A stretch of DNA of 14,637 bases from assembly GCA_025928535.1 (NCBI GenBank), contig JAICJJ010000016.1:1-14637 (forward strand), in the 5' to 3' direction. The notes under the pieces are model-generated. The model saw only the letters and a list, made by a program, of their open reading frames with translations, did no database searches and was not told where the DNA came from. This stretch comes from Thermomicrobiales bacterium. GTDB lineage: Bacteria > Chloroflexota > Chloroflexia > Thermomicrobiales > UBA6265. The position numbers and the translations under genes are program-made. Below are positions 1-7,086 of the stretch, one piece after another. Positions within the stretch are counted from its first letter, which is position 1, and each line of letters begins with the position of its first letter.

Positions 1-237
1 GTCCGCATCGACGGCGTCGAGGAGTCAGCCGGGCTCGCCTACACGCGGCTGACGATGCCGTTCAACGCGACCGGCCAGCCGGTGCTGGCGGTCCCGGCCG
101 GCTTCGACGCCGCCGGCTTGCCGATCGGTCTGCAATTCGCCGGCAGGCCGGGCAACGAGGCGATGCTTTTTCGCATTGGCCGCGCCTACGAGGCCGTCGC
201 CGGCTGGCGCGATCGGCGGCCGCCGGTCGCCGGATGA
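1..237 (+). CDS. Amidase signature family enzyme, C-terminal fragment
   Basis: The frame is open from the first base and ends in TGA at 235-237, leaving 78 residues of the C-terminus; the start lies outside the window. The segment has the characteristic end of amidase-signature enzymes (GatA, AtzF and related amidohydrolases): MPFNATGQPVLAVPAGF, then GLPIGLQFAGRPGNE, then a closing helix containing RIGRAYE. In this family these parts form the strand and loop around the active site and the last helix. The Ser-Ser-Lys catalytic triad is upstream and not visible, so the substrate cannot be named. It could be GatA of the tRNA-dependent amidotransferase or a stand-alone amidase; the tail runs only about 15 residues past the last helix. 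Its stop overlaps an ATG at 234, but the next gene more likely starts at 270. Confidence 0.88.
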   Translation, partial: VRIDGVEESAGLAYTRLTMPFNATGQPVLAVPAGFDAAGLPIGLQFAGRPGNEAMLFRIGRAYEAVAGWRDRRPPVAG

Positions 238-255
238 GCGCGAGAGCCGAACCAC

Positions 256-261
256 AGGAGG
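256..261 (+). promoter_or_regulatory. Shine-Dalgarno sequence deciding the start of the 70-residue ORF
   Basis: AGGAGG lies 8 nt before the ATG at 270. The alternative in-frame ATG at 234 overlaps the amidase stop and has no comparable purine tract upstream, so 270 is the better start. Confidence 0.7.
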
Positions 262-269
262 CGGCCACG

Positions 270-482
270 ATGGACGATTACGACGCGATCGCGGCACGGG
301 CGACGCAGGCGCGCGCCAATCTCGCGGCCGCGTTGCGCGAATGCGACGAACTGGCCGAAGCGGTCGAACACCTCGAAGGCCCGGAACTCCTCGAAATCCT
401 GACCTATCTCGACAGTTTGCGCTTCGTCATGGCCGAATCGGGCCAGATATTGCAAGGCGTCGTGCGCGGCTTCGAGGGATGA
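270..482 (+). CDS. Small helical protein of unknown function (70 aa)
   Basis: I do not recognise a family. The ATG at 270 is chosen for its perfect AGGAGG Shine-Dalgarno; starting at 234 would add 12 residues (MSARAEPQEAAT). The protein is acidic and predicted mostly helical: residues 1-35 are Ala/Glu/Arg-rich with heptad-like spacing, there is a break at EGPE around residues 37-40, and a second helix contains LEILTYLDSLRF. It has no Cys, no membrane segment and no signal peptide. It follows the amidase by 32 nt on the same strand, so the two are probably cotranscribed. It ends 6 nt before the convergent endonuclease III gene. Codon use resembles the neighbours and the Shine-Dalgarno is strong, so I take it as a real gene, but no function can be assigned. 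Confidence 0.65.
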   Translation: MDDYDAIAARATQARANLAAALRECDELAEAVEHLEGPELLEILTYLDSLRFVMAESGQILQGVVRGFEG

Positions 483-488
483 GCGCCG

Positions 489-1154
489 TCACCGATGGCG
501 GGTCACCCCGATCCGGGGGCAGAGATCGTTGACCGGGCAGGTCGAGCACTTCGGCAGCGCCGCGGTGCAGACATAGCGGCCGAACGGCATAAGCAATCGA
601 TTGATGTCGATCCAGCGCTCGCGCGGCACGATCCGCTCGAGCGCGATCGTCGTCTGCTCCGGCGTCGTGGCCGCGACCGCTCCCCAGCGGTGGACGACCC
701 GATCGACGTGAACATCGACCGACACGGCCGGAATGCCGCAGGCGACGCCGAGCGTCAGATTGGCGCACTTCGGCCCGACGCCGTTGAACGATTGAAGCGT
801 CGCTCCGTCGCACGGCAGCACGCCGTCGAACCGCTCGACCGTCGCGACCGCGATGTCGTGGATCTGCCGCGCCTTTCGTTCCGGAAAGGTCGTTTGGGCG
901 AGCACTGTCTCCAACCGTTCGATCGGCATGGCGGCGACGGCGGCGGGGGTCGGCGCCGTGGCGAAGAGCCCCCGCGACAGGCGCAGCGTCACCTCTTCCC
1001 TGGTGCGGATCGAGATCATGCAGGCGACGAGTTGCTCGAAAACGGATCGGAATCCCTCGTCCGCCAGTTGAAACATCGCCGGCTTGGGATAGGCGGCGAC
1101 GACCGGCGCGATCCGCTCGAGCGCGAGGACGACCGGAAACGGATCGGCGGCCAT
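489..1154 (-). CDS. nth: Endonuclease III-like DNA glycosylase/AP lyase
   Basis: A base-excision-repair enzyme of the HhH-GPD superfamily that in E. coli removes oxidised pyrimidines and nicks the abasic site. The 221-residue length matches the family. The helix-hairpin-helix reads FNGVGPK (123-129), with catalytic Lys at K129, followed 18 residues later by the catalytic Asp D147 in SVDVHVDRV, the same spacing as K120/D138 of E. coli Nth. The C-terminal 4Fe-4S ligands C196, C203, C206 and C212 have the exact C-x6-C-x2-C-x5-C spacing. One difference: the SAQATD loop of E. coli Nth, whose Gln fills the gap left by the flipped base, is SIRTRE here (S48-E53), with Arg in place of Gln. It starts 28 nt after the DedA gene on the same strand, with no strong Shine-Dalgarno, and is probably read from the DedA transcript. 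Substrate range is inferred only. Confidence 0.93.
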   Translation of the reverse strand: MAADPFPVVLALERIAPVVAAYPKPAMFQLADEGFRSVFEQLVACMISIRTREEVTLRLSRGLFATAPTPAAVAAMPIERLETVLAQTTFPERKARQIHDIAVATVERFDGVLPCDGATLQSFNGVGPKCANLTLGVACGIPAVSVDVHVDRVVHRWGAVAATTPEQTTIALERIVPRERWIDINRLLMPFGRYVCTAALPKCSTCPVNDLCPRIGVTRHR

Positions 1155-1182
1155 CGGCGGGTGGTCGCTCAGTCCTGATCGG

Positions 1183-1839
1183 TCACGAGCCGGACGTGCG
1201 CCGGGCGCGGGCGCGGCTGACTGATTGGGCGACGGCTTCGCGGCCCCCTTCGCGCCAGACCTTCACCGCCGGCGGCACGACGGAGACGAGGATGATCGCG
1301 CCGACGATCGGCAGGATGTACCGATCGGCGTCGGGAATGATTCGTCCGAAATAGAAGCCCAGAAGCGGGACGCCGATTGCCCAGAACACGGCGCCGACGA
1401 CATTGAAGAGGGCGAACCGCTGGTACGGCAGCGCGCCGATGCCGGCGACGACCGGCGTGAAGGTTCGAATCACCGGGATGAACTGGGCCAGGATGATCGC
1501 CTTGCCGCCATGCTCTTCGAAGAACGCTTCGGCCCGGCGCAGATGCTCTGGCTTGAACAGGAGCGATTCGGGCCGACGGAAAAGCGAGCGGCCGAAATGG
1601 CGACCGATGGTGTAGCCAGTGGCGTTGCCGACGACGGCGGCGATGAAACAGCCGACGATGACCCACCGGATGTCGAGGCCCGCGACGCCCTGCGACGCGA
1701 GAAACCCGGCCGTGAAGAGGAGACTGTCGCCAGGCAGGAAAAAGCCGATCAGCAACCCGGTTTCCGCGAAGACGACCAGAAAGAGGCCCGCGTAGCCGAA
1801 CGCGAGCAGCAAATGTTCCGGATTGAGCAAAGTCGACAT
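1183..1839 (-). CDS. DedA/SNARE-associated (VTT) family membrane protein
   Basis: A polytopic inner-membrane protein of the DedA (VTT domain) family; studied members act as undecaprenyl-phosphate or phospholipid transporters/flippases and are linked to envelope integrity and the proton motive force. Numbering from the ATG at 1839 (218 aa), diagnostic residues are E26 in FAETGLLIGFFLPGDSLL with P36-G37-D38, a GNATGYTIGRHFG motif near 71-83, and FIPVIRTFTPVVAG at 120-133 with the conserved Arg at 125. These map onto the two re-entrant loops. About five or six hydrophobic segments are visible, and the C-terminus is Arg-rich and probably cytoplasmic. An in-frame GTG at 1851 would add four residues (MDGP); I prefer the ATG because GGTGGA-like purines sit before it. 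A TATACT promoter lies upstream on this strand, and the nth-like gene follows. Which lipid it handles cannot be told. Confidence 0.93.
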   Translation of the reverse strand: MSTLLNPEHLLLAFGYAGLFLVVFAETGLLIGFFLPGDSLLFTAGFLASQGVAGLDIRWVIVGCFIAAVVGNATGYTIGRHFGRSLFRRPESLLFKPEHLRRAEAFFEEHGGKAIILAQFIPVIRTFTPVVAGIGALPYQRFALFNVVGAVFWAIGVPLLGFYFGRIIPDADRYILPIVGAIILVSVVPPAVKVWREGGREAVAQSVSRARARRTSGS

Positions 1840-1901
1840 CGGTCCATCCACCGCCAGACCGTTCCGACGCGCTCGCGCGGACTCCGGTCCGAGTCGAGCC
1901 G

Positions 1902-1931
1902 AGTATACGGGCCAGCGTCATGAACGGCGAA
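1902..1931 (-). promoter_or_regulatory. Putative promoter of the DedA gene
   Basis: On the minus strand a TATACT -10 element occupies 1907 to 1902, with TTCGCC at 1931 to 1926 as a weak -35 and an 18-nt spacer. This would give a leader of about 55 nt before the ATG at 1839. The same TATACT hexamer precedes uvrC and the carboxypeptidase gene. The rest of 1840-1962 holds no gene. Confidence 0.5.
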
Positions 1932-1962
1932 ATCGGAATGCGAGCAATGCTCGGGCGCCGGA

Positions 1963-2850
1963 CTACTCCGCCGGGCCAAGCAATTCGAGCCAGAGCAGCC
2001 TCGCGGCCCAGCCCCGATATGGCCGCCACCGATCGCTCATGGCGTCCAACTCGCGCATCGACAGGGACGGCTGGCCGAACGCGTGTCGCGCCGCGCGCAG
2101 CAACGCCACGTCGCCCGACGGATGGATGTCGGCGGCGGCGACGCCCCAGAGCAGCGCCGATGCAATCGTCCACGGGCCGATTCCGCGGATCGCGACCATG
2201 TCGGCGCGGAATCGCTCCGGATCGCCGGATGCTTGATCCCCGTCTCGCATCGCCTCCGCCGTGGCCGCCAGCGCCTCGGCCCGCTGGCGCGTCAAGCCGG
2301 TCGCGCGCAGACGATCGACGCCGAGCGCCGCGATCTCGGCCGGCGCCGGCATCGGCCAGAGCGTGCGGCCGGCGAGCGCGACGCCGGGATGGACGAGCGC
2401 CGCGATGCGGCTGAGCAGCGTCGCGCCGCCGGCGACCGAGACCCCCTGTCCGACGATCGACGACGCCACGCCCTCCCAAAGCGAGCCGTGGGCGAACGGC
2501 CGCATGCCGGCATGCCGACGTGCGAGGCGATCGAGGACTTCGTCGCCGAAAGCCGGTGGTTCGATGTCGAGGCCGAACGTTTCTCCGACCCAGACGAGAT
2601 CATCGGCTGGATTCGCGGTTCCTTCGATGCGAAGTTCGCCCTCACCGCTCTGCGAAACAGACCGCCAGACGACCGTCTCCCCGTCGCGCCCGCACCAGAT
2701 CGCCGCATCGGCCGCCCAATGCACGTTCGGCCAACGGCCGCGACCCCAGGCAATCGGCGCGGCGGTCCGTTTCAGGTCGAACGGCTGCGGGGTGACGACG
2801 GTTCGGGGCGGTGTTGAACATTGGCTTACTGGGATATGTCGCTCGTCCAT
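1963..2850 (-). CDS. alkA: AlkA-type DNA-3-methyladenine glycosylase II
   Basis: A HhH-GPD base-excision glycosylase predicted to remove alkylated bases. The 295-residue protein has an N-terminal mixed domain (about 20-110) like the TBP-like domain of AlkA. The helical glycosylase core follows, beginning WEGVASSIVGQGVSVAGGATL (125-145), which resembles the AILGQLVSVA stretch of E. coli AlkA. The hairpin is IRGIGPWTIA (221-230) and the catalytic Asp is D247 in SGDVAL, 19 residues after the GPWT Trp, as expected for AlkA (WTANYFALR...DD). The end motif WRPYRGWAARLLW (275-287) is also typical of AlkA. No Fe-S cysteines are present, as in this branch. It lies 39 nt downstream of mgtE on the same strand, with a purine-rich leader (GGGAAGG) before the ATG. 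Some related sequences in this superfamily are annotated simply as HhH glycosylases, so the exact substrate remains inferred. Confidence 0.88.
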   Translation of the reverse strand: MDERHIPVSQCSTPPRTVVTPQPFDLKRTAAPIAWGRGRWPNVHWAADAAIWCGRDGETVVWRSVSQSGEGELRIEGTANPADDLVWVGETFGLDIEPPAFGDEVLDRLARRHAGMRPFAHGSLWEGVASSIVGQGVSVAGGATLLSRIAALVHPGVALAGRTLWPMPAPAEIAALGVDRLRATGLTRQRAEALAATAEAMRDGDQASGDPERFRADMVAIRGIGPWTIASALLWGVAAADIHPSGDVALLRAARHAFGQPSLSMRELDAMSDRWRPYRGWAARLLWLELLGPAE

Positions 2851-2889
2851 CGGTTTTCCGCCCTTCCCCGCTCCCGTCCGGCGCCCGGC

Positions 2890-4263
2890 TCATCCCAACT
2901 GGAGAATGAAGCGAGCAGTCATGAAGTAGATGACCAGGCCAGTCCCATCGACCAGCGTCGAGATGAACGGAGCCGAGACGACCGCCGGGTCGATCCCCAA
3001 CTTGCGCAAGACGAGCGGCAGCACGGACGCGACGGTCGCCGACCAGATCGTGATCAGCAGAATCGCCACCGAAACGACGACGCCGACTTTCCATCCAACC
3101 GAAAGCAATTGCGCCCGGCCAAATGCCACAAACGCCATGATCAGCCCCAGGATGACGCCGACCGACATCTCCTTGACCAGCACCCAGCCGACGTCGCGCA
3201 GCCGCACCTCGTTGACCGCCATCGCCCGAACCAGCGTCGTCGTCACCTGGCTGCCGACGTTGCCGCCGGTGCCGATCAGCAGCGGAATGAAATAGGACAG
3301 CGCCACCACCCGCCCGATTTCGTCGCCGAACGCGCGCAGGACGGTGCCGGTGTATGCCTCGGCCACGAACAGGATCAGCAGCCAAACCACCCGGCGCCGC
3401 ACGAGCAGCGAAACTCCGGCCATGCGGTACGGCACGTCGAGCGGTTGCGAACCGCCGAGCCGCTCGATGTCTTCGGTCGCTTCTTCTTCGAGCACCTCGG
3501 CGATGTCGTCCTGCGTGATGATGCCAAGGAGATGATCGCCCGCGTCGACGACCGGCAGCGCGAGCAAGCGGTTGTCGATCAACAGGCGCGCCGCCGTTTC
3601 CTGGTCGGCGGTGTCGAGCACCTTCACGGGATTCGGGATCATCGCCGCGGTCACCGGCTCGTCTCGCCGCGACAGCACCAGTTCGCGCAGCGACAAGACG
3701 CCGAGCAGCCGTTCGTCGGCGTCGATGACGTAGACGTAGTAGATCGTTTCCGCTTCCCCGGCGAGTTGCCCGAGCGCGGACAGCGCTTCGCCGGTCGTCA
3801 GGTCGGGCGCGATGGCGACGAACGCCGGGGTCATCAGGCTGGCGGCGCTGTCGGGCGGGTACGCCATCAATTCGCGGATCTCGGCCGCTTCGGCCGGCTC
3901 CATCTGAACGAGAATCCGCTCCGCCTCCACCCGCGGCATTTCTTCGATCACGTCGGTCGCGTCGTCCGGCCGCATCGCCTCCAGCACATCGGCCGCCTCG
4001 TGCCGATCGAGCGAACGGACGATCGCTGCCGCTTCGGCTGGATCGAGCAACCCAAGGACATCCCGAATATCGTCTTCGCTCATCGATAGGAGCAGCGTTC
4101 CAACCTGGGCGTCGGACAATCGCGGTAAAATTTCGGCGAGCGTCGCCGGACCGATGTCGGCCACAACTTGCGACAATTCGCCGCCGTCCGCTTCGACCGC
4201 TCGCCGGATGCGATCCAGCACCGCTTCGTCCGCCATCCAGGCCCCCAGCTCTGACGACTCCAT
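2890..4263 (-). CDS. mgtE: MgtE magnesium channel/transporter
   Basis: A homodimeric Mg2+ channel gated by intracellular Mg2+. The 457 residues match the family length (about 450). The N domain, an acidic helical superhelix, spans about 20-130, with EILPRLSDAQ and DVIEEMP repeats. Tandem CBS domains follow: CBS1 about 143-200 (ASLMTPAFVAI) and CBS2 about 203-262 (AAMIPNPVKV ... LPVVDAGDHLLGIITQDD). A plug helix leads into five membrane segments from about 284 to 452. The pore signature IPLLIGTGGNVGSQ (326-339) and the last-helix motif SAPFISTLVDGTGL (430-443), whose D439 matches the pore Asp of Thermus MgtE, are both intact. It is divergent from the gene at 4371 across 107 nt. I see no M-box-sized leader there, so Mg2+ control is probably through the protein. 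It probably shares a transcript with the downstream glycosylase. Confidence 0.97.
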   Translation of the reverse strand: MESSELGAWMADEAVLDRIRRAVEADGGELSQVVADIGPATLAEILPRLSDAQVGTLLLSMSEDDIRDVLGLLDPAEAAAIVRSLDRHEAADVLEAMRPDDATDVIEEMPRVEAERILVQMEPAEAAEIRELMAYPPDSAASLMTPAFVAIAPDLTTGEALSALGQLAGEAETIYYVYVIDADERLLGVLSLRELVLSRRDEPVTAAMIPNPVKVLDTADQETAARLLIDNRLLALPVVDAGDHLLGIITQDDIAEVLEEEATEDIERLGGSQPLDVPYRMAGVSLLVRRRVVWLLILFVAEAYTGTVLRAFGDEIGRVVALSYFIPLLIGTGGNVGSQVTTTLVRAMAVNEVRLRDVGWVLVKEMSVGVILGLIMAFVAFGRAQLLSVGWKVGVVVSVAILLITIWSATVASVLPLVLRKLGIDPAVVSAPFISTLVDGTGLVIYFMTARFILQLG

Positions 4264-4304
4264 CGCCTGACGCCGCCGGCCGCTCCCCGGGTCGGTTCGC
4301 GGGC

Positions 4305-4333
4305 CGCGGCAAGGCTACGATAGATTCGCCGCG
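4305..4333. promoter_or_regulatory. Divergent promoter region between mgtE and the orphan gene
   Basis: The only AT-rich patch in the 4264-4370 intergenic region is around 4316-4326. On the plus strand TACGAT (4316-4321) is a plausible -10 for the gene at 4371. Read on the minus strand, the overlapping TATCGT (4322 to 4317) is a plausible -10 for mgtE. The patch is flanked by a perfect inverted repeat, CGCGGC (4305-4310) and GCCGCG (4328-4333). No convincing -35 is visible on either strand. Confidence 0.4.
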
Positions 4334-4370
4334 ACGGCCGTGCTGCGACGACGTGAAGAAGTCCCGATCG

Positions 4371-5207
4371 ATGAACCAATTCCAGCATCCGAGCGAGATT
4401 GCGGATCGGCGAGGCCGGATCGGGCTCGCGACCGGAACTTCGGCGGCCGAAGCCGCGGCCGCGGCGATCAGCGAACTGGCGCCGTGGTCGGCCCGGGAAC
4501 CGTTGGAGCCGCGCGCAACAGCCCTCGTCGTGCCACGGCAATGGCGCGACGCCGACGCGCGAGCGGTCGTATTGGGAATCAGGACGCAACTGCTGGCGCG
4601 CGGAACGTCGCGGACCGTCTCGTTGCTGCGAACACCAGGGCAGGTCGGGGCCGTTGCCGCCGCCACGCGTGAGCAATGGCGCGATGTCGCGCTCGGCCCG
4701 GGCGGCGAACGATTCGACCGCGTCCGCGTGCCCGTCCGCCTGCTCGAATCGACCCGGATCGTGGCGGCTCCCGCTGGCGGCGATGCAATGCCGAGGATCG
4801 GACCCATCGCCATCGTCGCGGCATTCGCCCACCCGCGGCAACGCGCGGTCGCCCGGCTCGCCGCCGACGACCCAGCCATCCTCGCGGAACTGGCGGCGCC
4901 GCTTCTGCCGAGCATGACGATCGCGATCACGCAGACGCCGGACGGGTGGCTGGCGGCCGCGGCGACCGACTCGATCGCGGCGGAACTCGCCTGGCTCGCC
5001 CTGGCGGCGCGCTCAGGCCGGCGCGCCGAGGTCGTTCCCTGGCAGGACCCCGGCGTTCAGCGCCTCAGCGCGCTGCTGCCCGCTGCTCCCGGCCCGAACG
5101 ACATCGTCATCGCGCCGCAGCCCTCCGTCGACGCCGCCGTCGTTCGCTCGCTCGCGGAAGCGCTGGGCATTCCGCCCGACCGCACCGCGCTCGATCGGCG
5201 GAAATGA
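4371..5207 (+). CDS. Orphan soluble protein of unknown function (278 aa)
   Basis: I do not recognise a family. From the ATG at 4371 the protein has 278 residues; a GTG at 4353 would add six (MKKSRS). A GAAGAAG tract 9 nt before the ATG favours the shorter form. The pattern is alternating strands and helices: short hydrophobic strands at ALVVP (51-55), PIAIVAAF (145-152), MTIAIT (182-187) and DIVIAP (244-249), separated by Ala-rich helices. This suggests two alpha/beta lobes, with a possible phosphate- or ligand-loop-like GLATGTSAAEAAAAA at 18-32. There is no signal peptide or membrane segment, no Cys, and only one Lys (the last residue). It lies alone between divergent mgtE and uvrC; uvrC has its own promoter overlapping this gene's end. 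The frame is intact and codon use matches the neighbours, so it is probably real and lineage-specific. Confidence 0.7.
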   Translation: MNQFQHPSEIADRRGRIGLATGTSAAEAAAAAISELAPWSAREPLEPRATALVVPRQWRDADARAVVLGIRTQLLARGTSRTVSLLRTPGQVGAVAAATREQWRDVALGPGGERFDRVRVPVRLLESTRIVAAPAGGDAMPRIGPIAIVAAFAHPRQRAVARLAADDPAILAELAAPLLPSMTIAITQTPDGWLAAAATDSIAAELAWLALAARSGRRAEVVPWQDPGVQRLSALLPAAPGPNDIVIAPQPSVDAAVVRSLAEALGIPPDRTALDRRK

Positions 5208-5227
5208 GCCGCACCGTAGCCCCGGGC

Positions 5228-5233
5228 TATACT
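5228..5233 (+). promoter_or_regulatory. Putative -10 element for leaderless uvrC
   Basis: TATACT ends 7 nt before the GTG/ATG pair at 5241/5244, so transcription should begin at or within a few bases of the start codon. No Shine-Dalgarno lies between. The -10 is entered by a small inverted repeat, TAGCCC (5217-5222), C, GGGCTA (5224-5229). There is no good -35; the expected position holds TGAGCC at the end of the preceding gene. Confidence 0.5.
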
Positions 5234-5240
5234 TGATGCT

Positions 5241-7085
5241 GTGATGTCGACCTCCGCTCGCCCCGATTTCAGCCAACGACTGCGCGCGCTTGCGCCGTCG
5301 CCCGGCGTCTACCTGATGAAAGACGCGGAAGGCGACGTGCTGTATGTCGGCAAGGCGGCTCGCCTCCGCGACCGCGTACGCTCCTATTTCGCGAGTCCGA
5401 AAGGACACGACGCCAAGACGCGCGAACTCGTCAAACACATCGCCGATTTCGCCGTCATCCGCACCGACACCGAAACCGAAGCGCTGATTCTCGAAAATGA
5501 ACTGATTAAACGCTATCAGCCGAAGTACAACATCATGTTGAAGGATAGCAAGACCTATCCTTACCTGAAGATCACCAACGAAGAATGGCCCCGCATCATC
5601 AGCACCCGTCGCATCGTCGACGACGGCGGTCGCTACTTCGGTCCGTACACGTCGGCCGGCTCGGCCCATCGCACGCTCAATCTGCTCAACCGTCTTTTTC
5701 CGTATCGGAAATGCGACAAGAAAATCACCGGGCACGACGAAGTCTGCCTCTACTACCATCTGCGGCAATGCACCGCGCCCTGCATCGCGGCCGTCGATCG
5801 CCCGACCTACATGCAGGCGCTCGACCAGGCCGCCCATTTCCTGAATGGAAACGCCGAAGCGATCCTCGATCCGCTGCGCGAAGAGATGGCGCAGGCGTCG
5901 GACGCCTGGAATTTCGAGCGGGCGGCCGACCTGCGGGACCGAATCGCTTCGATCGAGCATGTCATCGAGCGACAAAAGATCGTCAGTCCGAGCGGGACGA
6001 ACGCGGACATCGTCGCCGTGGCCCAAGGCGCCGGCGGCGACGCCGCCGTGCAGGTCGGTTTTCTGCGCAACGGCAAGTTGCTTGGCTCGGAGTTTTTTCC
6101 AATGCAGGCGCGGATCGACGACCCGCCCGAGGAGATTCTCGCCGGCTTCATCGGGCAGTTTTACGCGGACGCCGCCGTCGTGCCGCCGATTCTCCTGACT
6201 GGAGCCAAAATCGCGGACGGCGAGGCGACCGTCCTTGGCGAGTGGTTGACCCAGCGACGCGGCGGCAAGGTCGAAATCGTCACGCCGCAACGGGGGCAAA
6301 AGCGACAACTGGTCGAGATGGTCGCCAAAAGCGCCGCCGAAAATCTCGAGCAGAGCCGGCTGAAGCATCTTTCCGACGAGCAGCGGATGACCGCGGCGCT
6401 CACCGAACTTGCCGACGCGCTCGATCTGCCCCGTCTGCCCCGCCGGATCGAATGTTTCGACATTTCGACGCTGCACGGCACGAACACGGTCGCCAGCATG
6501 GTCGTCTTCGAAGACGGCCGGCCGGCGAAACGCGAATACCGCCGCTTCGCCATCAAGACGGTCGAAGGAACCGACGATTTCGCGTCGATGAACGAGGTGA
6601 TCCGGCGTCGCTTCAAGCGCGCCGCCGAGACGGACGGCGACAACGACGCCAAATGGACCACCTTGCCCGATCTCGTCATCGTCGATGGCGGCAAGGGGCA
6701 ACTTGGCGCGGCCCTGGAAGCGTTGGATGAGGTCGGTTGGACCGAGCAGCCAATCGCCGCGCTGGCCAAGGAAAATGAAGAACTCTTCCTGCCGGGGCGC
6801 CCTGAATCGATCTTGCTGCCGCGCGATTCGCAGGCCCTCTTTCTCGTCCAGCGCATCCGGGACGAAGCGCACCGATTCGCCGTCACGTTCCACCGACAGC
6901 GGCGGTCGCGGGCGTCGCTGCAATCGAAACTCGACGACGTGCCGGGCGTCGGTCCGAAGCGGCGGCAGGCGCTCATGAAGCAATTCGGCTCGCTCAAGGC
7001 GATCAAGGATGCGAGCGTCGATCAACTCGAACAGGTGCCTGGCATCACCGCCGCCATCGCCACCCAGATCAAGGCGACCCTCTGA
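5241..7085 (+). CDS. uvrC: UvrABC nucleotide excision repair endonuclease subunit C
   Basis: Makes both incisions flanking a bulky lesion after UvrA-UvrB loading. At 614 residues all domains are present. The GIY-YIG nuclease (about 17-100) has GVY (22-24), YVGKA (35-39), R42 and E85 of LILENELIK. The Cys region C158-x10-C169-x7-C177-x3-C181 matches the four ligands of the UvrC 4Fe-4S cluster. A UvrB-interacting UVR motif spans about 212-239. The RNase H-like nuclease has D407 (ECFDIS), D482 (IVDGGKGQLG) and H544 (RDEAHRFAV), the catalytic triad for 5' incision. Tandem helix-hairpin-helix motifs occupy 565-614 (DDVPGVGPKRR; EQVPGITAAIA). Starts are adjacent: GTG 5241 and ATG 5244. No Shine-Dalgarno is present and a TATACT lies just upstream, suggesting a leaderless message. 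The next gene begins 1 nt after the stop. Confidence 0.98.
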   Translation: MMSTSARPDFSQRLRALAPSPGVYLMKDAEGDVLYVGKAARLRDRVRSYFASPKGHDAKTRELVKHIADFAVIRTDTETEALILENELIKRYQPKYNIMLKDSKTYPYLKITNEEWPRIISTRRIVDDGGRYFGPYTSAGSAHRTLNLLNRLFPYRKCDKKITGHDEVCLYYHLRQCTAPCIAAVDRPTYMQALDQAAHFLNGNAEAILDPLREEMAQASDAWNFERAADLRDRIASIEHVIERQKIVSPSGTNADIVAVAQGAGGDAAVQVGFLRNGKLLGSEFFPMQARIDDPPEEILAGFIGQFYADAAVVPPILLTGAKIADGEATVLGEWLTQRRGGKVEIVTPQRGQKRQLVEMVAKSAAENLEQSRLKHLSDEQRMTAALTELADALDLPRLPRRIECFDISTLHGTNTVASMVVFEDGRPAKREYRRFAIKTVEGTDDFASMNEVIRRRFKRAAETDGDNDAKWTTLPDLVIVDGGKGQLGAALEALDEVGWTEQPIAALAKENEELFLPGRPESILLPRDSQALFLVQRIRDEAHRFAVTFHRQRRSRASLQSKLDDVPGVGPKRRQALMKQFGSLKAIKDASVDQLEQVPGITAAIATQIKATL

Positions 7086-7086
7086 G

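Noticed and set aside
234..269. An ATGA overlap start for the small ORF after the amidase.
   Set aside because: The ATG at 270 has a perfect AGGAGG 8 nt upstream, while the start at 234 has none; coupling at 234 is possible but less likely.
1169..2479. A 436-codon minus-strand frame overlapping the DedA and AlkA-type genes.
   Set aside because: It is out of frame with two recognised proteins and almost entirely Arg/Gly-rich low-complexity sequence.
4264..4370. An M-box (Mg2+) riboswitch ahead of mgtE.
   Set aside because: The whole divergent spacer is only about 107 nt and must also hold promoters; I could not find the long conserved helices of the M-box.
2642..4930. A 762-codon minus-strand frame overlapping mgtE and the orphan gene.
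   Set aside because: It is Arg/Gly/Ala-rich, in another frame of mgtE on the same strand, without a plausible start or family match.
7009..7086. A longer TsaC beginning 26 codons earlier inside uvrC.
   Set aside because: The added residues are Ser/Pro/Arg-rich and unlike any TsaC N-terminus; the ATG 1 nt after the uvrC stop fits coupled translation.
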